NCBI GenBank assembly: GCA_035352895.1
Contig: DAOPYN010000003.1
Location: 62,001-126,000, forward strand
Direction: 5' to 3'
Length of the DNA: 64,000 nucleotides
DNA from: UBA5070 sp035352895
GTDB lineage: Bacteria; Fibrobacterota; Fibrobacteria; UBA5070
Below are positions 8,957 to 16,721 of the stretch, in pieces. Under the pieces are notes generated by a model. That model ran no database searches, was not told where the DNA came from, and saw only the letters and a program-made list of their open reading frames with translations. Made by a program: the position numbers and the translations under genes. The stretch's first letter is position 1; every line of letters begins with the position of its first letter.

Positions 8957-9610
8957 TCAGGGGGGCATCTTCCCGTAGAGCGACTTGGGCAGCCTGCCGT
9001 AGGAAACGAACCCCGATTCGGGGTCCCGCTGGAGAGGCAAGCCTGCCAGTTCGCGGGACCACCGAACCAGATCGATCGTTCCCAAGCGCCCATCCGCAAG
9101 GACGGCTTCCAGGATGCCAGGAGAGCCCGATCGAACCACCGCGAAGGTGTATCGCGGGGAATTGGGCATCCGGAAGATCATGGAAGGCCCCGGCAATGGT
9201 TGGATCGAGCCCCCCGAACGATGCCGGAACCCCGCTCCAGCCAGACGATCGGACATCACCAGATGGAGCAGCAGAGGTCGATCCACACGCCCCTCCGCGA
9301 GGACACGCCGGAATTCGTCGCCCCCTCGATCGAAGCCTTCACGGGGCGGATGGTCCACATCGGCCACCTTGAGGACCAGGATGGTGTCCGATCCCACGGA
9401 AAACCAGAGGCCGCGATCGGTGCTTCCGCTCGTGGGTGCCTCGACGGCGGGAACGCCCGAAACCTTCGCCGATTCCACACCCGCGGAGACCGGCTCGATC
9501 CGGGCCGGAACCGGTCGTTGCGAATTCTGTCCACACGCCATGACGCCTCCCGCAGCGACGATCCCCCACCAACGTCCGTATGACAATCCGGACCGGATCA
9601 GCGGACCCAT
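8957..9610 (-). CDS. Putative lipoprotein, unknown function
   Basis: A 217-residue protein with a signal ending AAGGVMACGQNS, so Cys26 looks like a lipidation site although the -3 position (Val) is only fair. The mature part shows no domain I recognise; it contains an alternating hydrophobic pattern consistent with beta strands and no obvious catalytic motif. The ATG at 9610 lies inside the end of the dapB-like gene (13-base overlap), so it is probably the second gene of a two-gene transcript. It converges on GH62 copy 2 with 61 bases between stops. Confidence 0.6.
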   Translation of the reverse strand: MGPLIRSGLSYGRWWGIVAAGGVMACGQNSQRPVPARIEPVSAGVESAKVSGVPAVEAPTSGSTDRGLWFSVGSDTILVLKVADVDHPPREGFDRGGDEFRRVLAEGRVDRPLLLHLVMSDRLAGAGFRHRSGGSIQPLPGPSMIFRMPNSPRYTFAVVRSGSPGILEAVLADGRLGTIDLVRWSRELAGLPLQRDPESGFVSYGRLPKSLYGKMPP

Positions 9611-10296
9611 CCTCGGCCCACCAGGTCCACCACGGAATGGACGCCCGGCGCCAGCTCCCTGGAGGCGAGTCCATCCAGGATCCGGGCCAACCCGGGAGCG
9701 TAGGGAGCCTCTCCGAGGACGGTGGTTTCCAGCACCAGCTTCGCGGCTCCGTCCTGGATGGAAATCCGATGGTAGGCATGGCGTTCCAGATGCTCCGCCG
9801 GGATTCCCAGGTCGTCCTCCTGTACCCTCGGATCCCGCACGGAACGGACGTCCCGGCGATCCAGTCCCAGCGCATCGGCCAGTTCATAAGCGGTGCCCGG
9901 CGCCGAGGTCTTGGATGCCTGGTGGGATTCCACCAGGTCGATCAGGCAGTCCTGGAAGGCGATGCCGTGCGAAGAGACCATGGCCATGAACTTCAGGATC
10001 AGCAGGTTCACGTTGGGGCAGACCACGACGGGAATCGTCCAGTCGCGATCGAGCAAAGGATTTCCCGTGGCCAGTTCCACCAGAAGGGATCCTGCGGCTT
10101 CGCAGGTGGCCACCACGTCGTTCCACTCCCGCCCGGATCCGGCGTGGACCACGACGGAAGAAGGATCGGCGAGATTGTCGCGTCGGCTCCACGGCCGGAC
10201 GCCGGCGATGCGGGGACCGGAAAGGTCCTGGAGAAGCTCCTTGGCCAGCTTGCCGGAGCCGACGACCAGGACGTTGTGGGCGGCTTGGGAAGTCAT
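9598..10296 (-). CDS. DapB-like (dihydrodipicolinate reductase family) protein
   Basis: A 232-residue protein with an N-terminal Rossmann strand VLVVGSGKLAKEL and a C-terminal segment VESHQASKTSAPGTAYELADALG. That segment corresponds to the DapB active-site stretch (ExHHxxKxDAPSGTA); one His, the Lys and the Gly-Thr-Ala are kept, but the second His is Gln and the Ser of the substrate loop is deleted. It is also shorter than usual DapB (about 270). It may be a divergent reductase working on another compound rather than the lysine/diaminopimelate enzyme. Start at 10296 because TACCTT ends seven bases before this ATG; an in-frame ATG nine bases upstream overlaps that hexamer. Confidence 0.7.
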   Translation of the reverse strand: MTSQAAHNVLVVGSGKLAKELLQDLSGPRIAGVRPWSRRDNLADPSSVVVHAGSGREWNDVVATCEAAGSLLVELATGNPLLDRDWTIPVVVCPNVNLLILKFMAMVSSHGIAFQDCLIDLVESHQASKTSAPGTAYELADALGLDRRDVRSVRDPRVQEDDLGIPAEHLERHAYHRISIQDGAAKLVLETTVLGEAPYAPGLARILDGLASRELAPGVHSVVDLVGRGWVR

Positions 10297-10357
10297 GCCG
10301 TCCAAGGTAACCCAAGGAAAACTTTCGGACCACCGCCCACGGCGGTGGATCCGAGGG

Positions 10358-11914
10358 TCAATTCTTCTCGTAGAACGTGAGGGACACCGAGCTTCCCGAC
10401 ACCGACGGCGAGGAGCTCAGGTACTTGTTCTCGTTGAGGTAGTTGTACGGCCCGGCCACCCGCGCCTCGAAGACCGGCACCAGTCCGTTGGCTCCGCAGT
10501 TTCGGATGATGATGTATTCGCCGTCGTTGGGCGCCAGGGTGTAGCGGGCGTCCAGGCCGCCCAACTGGTAGTCCGCGCCACCGTTGAGGATCTTGCCCGC
10601 GATCTTCCCGGTGGTGGTGCCGCCGGTGATGGGGATGATGTTCCGGCTGCCCCGCTTGCTCGCCCCGATGGAAATGGAGGATCCCAAGGCGACGTTCTCC
10701 GTGAACACGGTGGCTCCCTTCTGCCCCGTGAACGACACGCAGTCCCAGGTCTGGTTCACCACCCCGGCGGGATCCTTGATCTGCACCTGCTTGGCGGGAT
10801 TGGTCACCCCCGAGATGTCGAAGACCTCCATCTTGATGGTCTTGGCCACGGTGTCCACCACCCGGGTGGCGGCGAACTTGCCGGTGTGCAGCCACGTGTA
10901 CGAACTGGAATTGGGCGCCTCGAAGTCCAGGACCACGCGGGCGTTCCGCGTACCGATGGGCGCCACGCCGGCGTTGCGCATCAGGATGGGCGTGCTGCCC
11001 GCCTTGAGGATGACGATCTGCTCCACCTCGACGGACCCGTTGGAGAGGGTCAGGTCGTAGTCCAATCCACCCGAGACCACCGAGGCGGTGATCTTGTCTC
11101 CGGTCACGCTCCCGCCCTTGATGTCGTACTGGATGCGTTCGCCGAACTTGGTGAGCCCCACCTTGCGGATCGCGTCGATCTGGAGGGTGATGGTGAACAC
11201 GGGCTTGCCCAGGGAAGGCGGCGGAATCCCCGCGGCCATGAAGCAGGGCCAGGAGGGATCGGGAACGATGGTGGCGTCCTCGGATCCGGCGGAGGTGGTG
11301 TCTTCCAGCACGACGGAAAGGCCCGACTGCTGCAGGCTTTCCAGCGCGAGCTTCCCGGTCCGGTAGCCGCTTTTCGTCACCACCAGCGTATCCACCGCGG
11401 CCGCCGCCGAGCGCGCGGAAGCGATGGCGCCGCCCCAACCTCCGATGCGACCTGCGACCGAGGTTCCCGACGAACCGAGAAAGCGGATCGTCCGTGTCGC
11501 CCCTTCCCCCTGGAACCGGCAGAGGAACACCCCCTGTCCCAACGCGGGTAGCGGCACCCTCCAGTTTCCGGCAGGCAGGATGCCGGAATAGACCACGGCC
11601 TTCTGTGTGCCGGCGGGATCCACCACCTGGATGTCCATGGGACCCGGCCGGGGCTGGTTCAGGAGGATGCTCCGACCGTCCGGATCCAGGGAAGCCCCGG
11701 AGGAGGGAAGCGTCGACCTCACCACCCCCGAAGCGGACAGGAGGAAGCGCCCTTCGGCGTCGGTGGTCGTGGATGCCGTGTGCGAAGCCAGTCCCACCTG
11801 GGCGCCGGCCACCGCGGAAGCATCCCGGCCGCTCTTGACCGTTCCGGAAACATCGACCTGCGCTTGGGCGAAGGTCCAGCCAACCAAGATCGGCAAAAGG
11901 CTTTTCGATACCAT
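10358..11914 (-). CDS. Secreted DUF3237 protein with N-terminal module
   Basis: A 518-residue protein: signal peptide (about 1-19), a CarboxypepD_reg-like domain beginning VDVSGTVKSG (about 20-85), a small module with MDIQVVDPAGTQKAVV and LPALGQGVFLCRF (about 100-150), then two DUF3237-type beta-barrel repeats. The first includes GERIQYDIKGGSVTG; the second SRNIIPITGGTTTG ... NGGADYQL ... DARYTLAPNDGEYIII, the latter matching the family's typical Gly-Gly-Ala-Asp / Asp-Ala-Arg-Tyr / Asp-Gly sequence well. DUF3237 has no firmly assigned activity. The first 170 residues have the same build as the two GH62 proteins, so all three probably share an export or anchoring route. A GTGAAGAG ribosome-site-like stretch precedes the ATG. 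Confidence 0.8.
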   Translation of the reverse strand: MVSKSLLPILVGWTFAQAQVDVSGTVKSGRDASAVAGAQVGLASHTASTTTDAEGRFLLSASGVVRSTLPSSGASLDPDGRSILLNQPRPGPMDIQVVDPAGTQKAVVYSGILPAGNWRVPLPALGQGVFLCRFQGEGATRTIRFLGSSGTSVAGRIGGWGGAIASARSAAAAVDTLVVTKSGYRTGKLALESLQQSGLSVVLEDTTSAGSEDATIVPDPSWPCFMAAGIPPPSLGKPVFTITLQIDAIRKVGLTKFGERIQYDIKGGSVTGDKITASVVSGGLDYDLTLSNGSVEVEQIVILKAGSTPILMRNAGVAPIGTRNARVVLDFEAPNSSSYTWLHTGKFAATRVVDTVAKTIKMEVFDISGVTNPAKQVQIKDPAGVVNQTWDCVSFTGQKGATVFTENVALGSSISIGASKRGSRNIIPITGGTTTGKIAGKILNGGADYQLGGLDARYTLAPNDGEYIIIRNCGANGLVPVFEARVAGPYNYLNENKYLSSSPSVSGSSVSLTFYEKN

Positions 11915-12017
11915 CTCTTCACCCCAAGGGCGGAAGAACCGAACAGGGGGTAAGCTATGGCTCTCGCCGGGATCCGATCGGCGGAAACACCGGTCGGTCG
12001 TTGGCGAATTGGTTACG

Positions 12018-12280
12018 CTACGGGACGAGGATCACCGGGAGGACTTTGGAATCCGAACCGGTGGAGATCACCGACGGCGAGGCCTTGGACGGCTGGCCGG
12101 CACCGGAGACCAGAGGTTCGCTGACGCCCACCACCACGCCGGTGGCGAAGTTCCGAGCGCCAACGCACTTCCCCCGAAACCGCAGCAAGGCATCCTTGCC
12201 CGGAACCCATTCCAGGACGATGAGTCGGAAATTATCCGCAATGGAGTTGGCCGCGACAGACGCCCTTTTCCTCGTGGCGT
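12018..12280 (-). pseudogene. Orphan coding-like fragment downstream of pseudouridine synthase
   Basis: The roughly 390 bases between 11914 and 12308 hold no complete gene. On the minus strand one frame reads about 85 residues with good local codon bias and ends RFRGKCVGARNFATGVVVGV ... VLPVILVP then TAG. No ATG, GTG or TTG begins it near its left end; it follows directly after the pseudouridine synthase stop in a different frame. A GTG in another frame at about 12299 would read it only after a frameshift. I read it as the C-terminal remnant of a gene or a frameshifted small gene. No family is recognised. Confidence 0.35.
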
Positions 12281-12307
12281 CGTCGCCGGGGTCTCCACGC
12301 GCCTGGA

Positions 12308-13042
12308 TTATCCCGCCGTCCGCCCCTGGGCCAAGGCGTCGATTTCCGTTTCGGTGAGGAATCTGACACCGCCCTTGGCGAGATCGCCCAACGCCACCGG
12401 GCCGATCCGGATGCGGATCAGCTGGAGCACCGCCAGCCCGAAGACCTTGAGCATGCGCCGGATCTCGCGATTCTTCCCCTCCTCGAGCACGATCTCGAGC
12501 CAACTCGTCTTTCCGACCACCCGGAGGGTTCGAACGGAAATCGCCTGCAAGCGTTGGCCTTCGTCGATCACACCCATGGTCATCCGATCGATCATCGCCG
12601 GCTGGATGGCTCCATCGATCTGGACGTGGTAGGTTTTCCGGACGTGCCGCGCCGGATCCAGGATGGCGCTGGCCCAATGCGTGTCGTTGGTGAAGAGCAG
12701 CAGCCCTTCGCTGGCCATGTCCAGCCTTCCGACAGGCCCCACGTGGGGAATGCCCAACCCTTCCAGGCACCGGTACACCGTGGGGCGTCCCTCGGGATCG
12801 TGGGCCGTGGTGACCAATCCGCACGGCTTGTGGCACATCAGGTACACGGGCTTGGCGACCACCAGAGGCAGGCCGTCGATCGTGATCCGGTCGGATTCGG
12901 AAGTCAGCCACTCGGGGTCGCGCTCGATGCGGCCGTTCAGACCGACCATCCCCTGCGAAACCAAGCGCCTGGCCACGGCCAGCGAGGCGAAACCCGCCTT
13001 TTGGATCGATGCCGCAAGGCCTAGTTTCCTGGAGTGGTTCAA
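12308..13042 (-). CDS. RsuA/RluB-family rRNA pseudouridine synthase
   Basis: A 244-residue protein with an N-terminal S4 RNA-binding domain (about 5-55: QKAGFASLAVARRLVSQGMVGLNG) and the RsuA/RluB/E/F catalytic domain, with catalytic Asp in GRLDMASEGLLLFTND and the later family motif KNREIRRML. It isomerises a uridine in rRNA; which of RsuA, RluB, RluE or RluF it equals cannot be settled here. The start is TTG at 13042, where TACTTT ends seven bases upstream; no ATG exists before the S4 domain. The leaderless pattern supports TTG. Confidence 0.9.
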   Translation of the reverse strand: MNHSRKLGLAASIQKAGFASLAVARRLVSQGMVGLNGRIERDPEWLTSESDRITIDGLPLVVAKPVYLMCHKPCGLVTTAHDPEGRPTVYRCLEGLGIPHVGPVGRLDMASEGLLLFTNDTHWASAILDPARHVRKTYHVQIDGAIQPAMIDRMTMGVIDEGQRLQAISVRTLRVVGKTSWLEIVLEEGKNREIRRMLKVFGLAVLQLIRIRIGPVALGDLAKGGVRFLTETEIDALAQGRTAG

Positions 13043-13072
13043 GCCCCGAAAAGTACTTCCGGTCGGCTCGCG

Positions 13073-14155
13073 CTACACCGCCTGGTAGAGGCTGTCGCGC
13101 TCCACGGGAATCCGGCCGCGTCCGCGGATGATGGATTCCAGCCGGGCGGTGGTCATCGCGGGATGCTGGTCCTCGGCACCGGCCATGGAATAGATCTTCG
13201 TGGTGTCGTCGACCGTTCCGTCCAGGTCGTCCACCCCCCAGTCCAGGGCCCGGGAAGCCAGATCGACGCCCAGCATCACCCAGTAGGCCTTCAGGTGCGG
13301 GATGTTGTCCAGAAACAGGCGGGCCACCGCGTAGTTGCGCAGATCCTCCTCCGGAGTCGCCTCCGGCAGATGCGACAGCGCGTTGTTCTCGTTTCGGTAA
13401 CGCAGCGGAATGAAGGCCATGAAGCCTCCGGTGCGATCCTGCAGCTGGCGCAGGCGCTCCATGTGATCCACCCGGTGGCGGTATTCCTCCACGTGTCCGT
13501 AGAGCATGGTGGCGTTGGAGCGCAGTCCCAGCCCGTGGGCGATGCCGTGGATCTCCAGCCACTGGTGCGCGGGCGCCTTGCCCCCGGCGATCTTCCTGCG
13601 CACTTCGGGATCGAAGATCTCCGCCCCGCCGCCGGGAAGGCTCGCCAGACCGGCCGACTGGAGCCGACGCAGGGCTTCTTCCAGGGAAAGCCCGGACTTG
13701 CGGGCGAAAAACGAGATTTCCACGGCGGTGAAGGCCTTGACGTGGGCCGAAGGGTGGATCTCGTGGACCTTGCGGCACAGGGCCTCGCCGTAGTCCAAGC
13801 CGCGGTCGGGGTGGACGCCCCCGGTGATGTGGACCTCGGTGATGGTGCCGGGAGCCTTCTCGCGCAGGATCCGCTCGAACTCCTCCAGGTCGTGGTCCCA
13901 GGCTCCATCGGCGGGTCCCTGGTCGGCGGTGCGGGCGAAGGCGCAGAAACGGCAGGCGTACACGCACTTGTTGGTGGGCTCGAAGTGGATGTTGCGGTTG
14001 TAGAAGGCGCGCTCGCCGTGGAGCTTGCGACGGATTCCGTCCGCCGCTTCGCGAAGCCAGTCGGAGGGCGCGTTCCCGTAGAGCCAGATGGCCTGGTCGG
14101 CGGTGAGGCGATCCCCTCCCGCCAAGGCGGATTCGATGTCCTTGAGCATGGTCAT
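13073..14155 (-). CDS. mqnE: Aminofutalosine synthase (radical SAM)
   Basis: MqnE joins an enolpyruvyl-benzoate compound to the adenosyl radical in the futalosine route to menaquinone. The 360-residue protein has the radical-SAM cluster Cys64-x3-Cys68-x2-Cys71 (KCVYACRFCAF), then the MqnE-specific stretches EVHITGGVHPD, KAFTAVEISFFARKSG, LPGGGAEIFDPEVR, ATMLYGHVEEY and GVDDLDGTVDD. The start is ATG at 14155; a second in-frame ATG six bases on is also possible. A longer reading from 14260 would add 35 residues without family similarity. No other mqn gene is in the window, so the pathway is dispersed. Confidence 0.95.
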   Translation of the reverse strand: MTMLKDIESALAGGDRLTADQAIWLYGNAPSDWLREAADGIRRKLHGERAFYNRNIHFEPTNKCVYACRFCAFARTADQGPADGAWDHDLEEFERILREKAPGTITEVHITGGVHPDRGLDYGEALCRKVHEIHPSAHVKAFTAVEISFFARKSGLSLEEALRRLQSAGLASLPGGGAEIFDPEVRRKIAGGKAPAHQWLEIHGIAHGLGLRSNATMLYGHVEEYRHRVDHMERLRQLQDRTGGFMAFIPLRYRNENNALSHLPEATPEEDLRNYAVARLFLDNIPHLKAYWVMLGVDLASRALDWGVDDLDGTVDDTTKIYSMAGAEDQHPAMTTARLESIIRGRGRIPVERDSLYQAV

Positions 14156-14261
14156 TTGTCCGCCAACATGCAAATTCGCGGCCCGGTCGCCCGCCTCGCC
14201 TCCCGTCGCGGGATCCATCCCCACCCATGGAACGGAGGTTTGGGTGTATTTTTGGATCACT

Positions 14262-14777
14262 ATGGCCTACGCTTGGCAACGCGTCCCAGCCCACAACGCC
14301 TTCGAGGCGGCCCGGAAACAACCCATCTCCTACGACTCGTGGGTGCTGGCCCTCTTCGAGGACCCCGACCGTCCCTCGGCGGCCCAGCCCAAGACCACCG
14401 CCTGGTTCGCCGATCCGGAAGAGGCCCTGTGCTTCCTGGAGGAACGCCTGATTCCCCTCTGGTACGCCCCCACCGAGATTGAGCCACGCGCTCGAGTGGC
14501 GGCGCAGCTGGCCAAGCTGCGTTCGGCGCGCAAGCTGAAGCTCAAGGACATCGAGGCCTGGCGCAAGGATTTCAACGCCATCACCCGGTCCAAGGGACAG
14601 ATCCTCTGGCTGGGCACCTTCGACGACATGCATCGGGGAGAAACCTCGGCGGACGAACTGGCCCAGGACCTGGAATTCTGGCTCGAGGAAAACGGCGTGG
14701 AACCCCAGATGCTCAGCCTGGACGAGCCGCGCCACCACAAGCTCGTGGTGGATTTCCTGGTCCAGATCGGAGCCTGA
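14262..14777 (+). CDS. Conserved-looking hypothetical protein
   Basis: A 171-residue soluble, acidic, Trp-rich protein (SWVLALFEDP, EALCFLEERLIPLWY, IEAWRKDFNAI, LEFWLEENGVEP) that looks mostly helical. No signal peptide or membrane segment and no family recognised. Codon bias is strong. The ATG at 14262 has TATTTT ending nine bases upstream and no ribosome site. It is divergent from mqnE (about 106 bases) and followed by a terminator. Confidence 0.7.
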   Translation: MAYAWQRVPAHNAFEAARKQPISYDSWVLALFEDPDRPSAAQPKTTAWFADPEEALCFLEERLIPLWYAPTEIEPRARVAAQLAKLRSARKLKLKDIEAWRKDFNAITRSKGQILWLGTFDDMHRGETSADELAQDLEFWLEENGVEPQMLSLDEPRHHKLVVDFLVQIGA

Positions 14778-14787
14778 TCGGCGCAAA

Positions 14788-14820
14788 AGCCCCCGCAAGA
14801 GGGGGTGGGAGGCTATTTTT
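14788..14820 (+). terminator. Intrinsic terminator
   Basis: AGCCCCC pairs with GGGAGGCT (one bulge), or CCCCC with GGGGG in a shorter form, and ends in ATTTTT eleven to forty bases after the preceding stop codon. Confidence 0.65.
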
Positions 14821-14870
14821 CCCCCTCCTTGAGCTTCCGGCGAGGTCCGCCGGAGATCCGGGAGAGGGGG
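14821..14870 (+). promoter_or_regulatory. Structured argC leader that can pair with its ribosome site
   Basis: CCCCCTC (14821-14827) is the exact complement of GAGGGGG (14864-14870), the purine run seven bases before the argC ATG. Between them TCCGGCG (14836-14842) and CGCCGGA (14848-14854) form a perfect seven-pair inner hairpin. If transcribed, the leader could hide the argC ribosome site. No ARG-box-like 18-base palindrome was noticed. Inference only; the CCCCCTC also directly abuts the upstream terminator. Confidence 0.4.
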
Positions 14871-14877
14871 AATCGGC

Positions 14878-15912
14878 ATGGCGCGGATCGGCATCCTCGG
14901 AGCCACGGGTTACACCGGGGTCGAGATTTCCATGATTCTGGAGCGGCATCCGGACGTGGAGGTCGCCTTCATCTCCAGCGAGGCCAGCGCAGGTCTGGGC
15001 TTGGCATCGGTGTTCCCTCGTCTGGCGGGATGCCGCAAGGTGGGCGCTCTCACGCTCCGCAAAGCCGAGGAATGCGCCTCGGTTTCCGTGGACGCGGTCT
15101 TTTCCTGCCTGCCCCACGGCGCCTCGGCGGAGGCGTGCCTTCCCTTCGTGACCGGCGGCGCCCAGGTGGTGGACCTCTCCGCCGATTTCCGCCTTCGCGA
15201 TCCGGAGGACTACCCCCGCTGGTATGGAAAGCCCCATCCCAAGCCGGAGAGCCTGGTCCAGGCCGTCTACTGCATCCCCGAGCTCCACCGTTCCCGACTT
15301 GCCGGACGGAAACTGGTCGCCTCGCCGGGCTGCTACCCCACCTCCGTGCTCCTTCCCCTGGTGCCCCTCCTGCGAGCGGGCGTGGTCGGAGCGGGTGCCA
15401 TCGTGGCCGATTCCAAGTCCGGGGTCAGCGGCGCGGGTCGCAAGGCCAGCCTGGGCAACTCCTTCTGCGAGGTCAACGAATCGCTGTCCGCCTACAAGGT
15501 GGGCCACTCCCACCAGCATCTCGGCGAGCTGCGCCAGGAGATCGCCCCCTGGGGGGCCGCATCGCGCCTGGTCTTCTCGCCGCACCTGGTTCCCATGCAG
15601 CGGGGCATCCTCACCACCCTGTACGTGCCGCTGGCTTCCGGCGCCACCGCCGCCTCGGCCAGATCCGCACTTGCCGAGGCCTACCACGGCGAAGCCTTCG
15701 TGAAGGTCCTCTCCGAGAAGGACGGACTTCCCGCCACCGGCCACGTTTCCGGCTCCAACCGCGCCCACATCGGGGTCGCGGGGATCGCCGACGACTCGAT
15801 GGCCATCGTGGTGTGCGCGATCGACAATCTCCTGAAGGGTGCGGCGGGGCAGGCGGTCCAGAACTGGAACGCCATGTCCGGACGGGACGAGACGCTGGGA
15901 CTCGCTCCGTGA
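14878..15912 (+). CDS. argC: N-acetyl-gamma-glutamyl-phosphate reductase
   Basis: ArgC makes N-acetylglutamate semialdehyde with NADPH, the third step of arginine synthesis. The 344 residues start with the nucleotide loop ILGATGYTGVE, have SCLPHGAS, VDLSADFRLRDPEDYPRWYG, the catalytic Cys in SPGCYPTSVLLPL, and DSKSGVSGAGR, all typical. GGGGG lies seven bases upstream of ATG. The stop overlaps the argB GTG by four bases, making argC the first gene of a four-gene coupled operon (argC-argB-fmt-rsmB). Confidence 0.97.
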   Translation: MARIGILGATGYTGVEISMILERHPDVEVAFISSEASAGLGLASVFPRLAGCRKVGALTLRKAEECASVSVDAVFSCLPHGASAEACLPFVTGGAQVVDLSADFRLRDPEDYPRWYGKPHPKPESLVQAVYCIPELHRSRLAGRKLVASPGCYPTSVLLPLVPLLRAGVVGAGAIVADSKSGVSGAGRKASLGNSFCEVNESLSAYKVGHSHQHLGELRQEIAPWGAASRLVFSPHLVPMQRGILTTLYVPLASGATAASARSALAEAYHGEAFVKVLSEKDGLPATGHVSGSNRAHIGVAGIADDSMAIVVCAIDNLLKGAAGQAVQNWNAMSGRDETLGLAP

Positions 15913-16721
15913 CGACGCTCCCGGTGGTGGTCAAGATCGGCGGCTCCATGGCCGAAGACAGAAAATGTCTGGAAGAGCTCGCGGCCGACCTGGTGGCCTC
16001 CCACGCGACGGGCGCTCCCGTGGCGCTGGTCCACGGCGGCGGCAAGGACATCAACCGGAACCTCCAGTGGCTGGGGCAGGAACCCCGCTTCGTGGACGGC
16101 CTGCGCTTCACCGACGATGCCGCCATGGACATGGTGGAGATGACCCTTTCGGGCCGCGTCAACAAGCTCCTGGTACGGCTGGTCCTGCAGGCGAAAGGAC
16201 GCGCCGCGGGGATCTCCGGAGTGGACGGCGGGATGTTTTCCGCCACGCCGCTGCGCGAGGACGGCGCCCTGGGCCGGGTGGGAAGCGTGACCTCCTGCGA
16301 TCCTTCGCTGGTGCGCACCCTGTGGGCGGGCGGATATCTTCCGGTGGTGTCGCCGGTGAGCCTGGGCCCGGACGGCCACTCCTGGAACGTCAACGCCGAC
16401 GACGCCGCCGCGGCTTTGGCCAAGGCCCTGGGAGCCCGGAGTCTGGTGTACATCTCGGATGTCCCCGGCGTCCTGGACGAGCGCAAGGAACGAATTGCGT
16501 CCCTGATTCCCTCCCAGATCGAGGATCTGATCGCGCGGGGCGTGGCCCAGGGCGGCATGATCCCCAAGCTGCGCGGTTGCGCGGCCACGGTGGCCGCGGG
16601 CGTGGGGACGGTCATGATCGCGGGTTGGTCTGGCCCCGGATCGCTCGGACGGATCCTGGCGGGAACCCAGGGGACCCTCATCCGGCCCGCGGGAACCACA
16701 ACGCAGGAACGGCGCTCGTGA
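15909..16721 (+). CDS. argB: Acetylglutamate kinase
   Basis: ArgB phosphorylates N-acetylglutamate, the step before ArgC. The 270-residue amino-acid-kinase fold shows VVKIGGS (phosphate loop), LVHGGGKDINR, GLRFTD, NVNADDAAAALA and the late GGMIPKL motif. The initiation codon is GTG at 15909 within the GTGA overlap with argC. It lacks the extended N-terminal helix of arginine-inhibited hexameric enzymes, which suggests weak or no arginine feedback (inference from family knowledge). Confidence 0.95.
   Translation: MTTLPVVVKIGGSMAEDRKCLEELAADLVASHATGAPVALVHGGGKDINRNLQWLGQEPRFVDGLRFTDDAAMDMVEMTLSGRVNKLLVRLVLQAKGRAAGISGVDGGMFSATPLREDGALGRVGSVTSCDPSLVRTLWAGGYLPVVSPVSLGPDGHSWNVNADDAAAALAKALGARSLVYISDVPGVLDERKERIASLIPSQIEDLIARGVAQGGMIPKLRGCAATVAAGVGTVMIAGWSGPGSLGRILAGTQGTLIRPAGTTTQERRS

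Noticed and set aside
12018..14906. A 962-codon minus-strand open frame spanning two known genes
   Set aside because: It runs out of frame through mqnE and the pseudouridine synthase. Only its last 85 codons look coding and are listed as a fragment.
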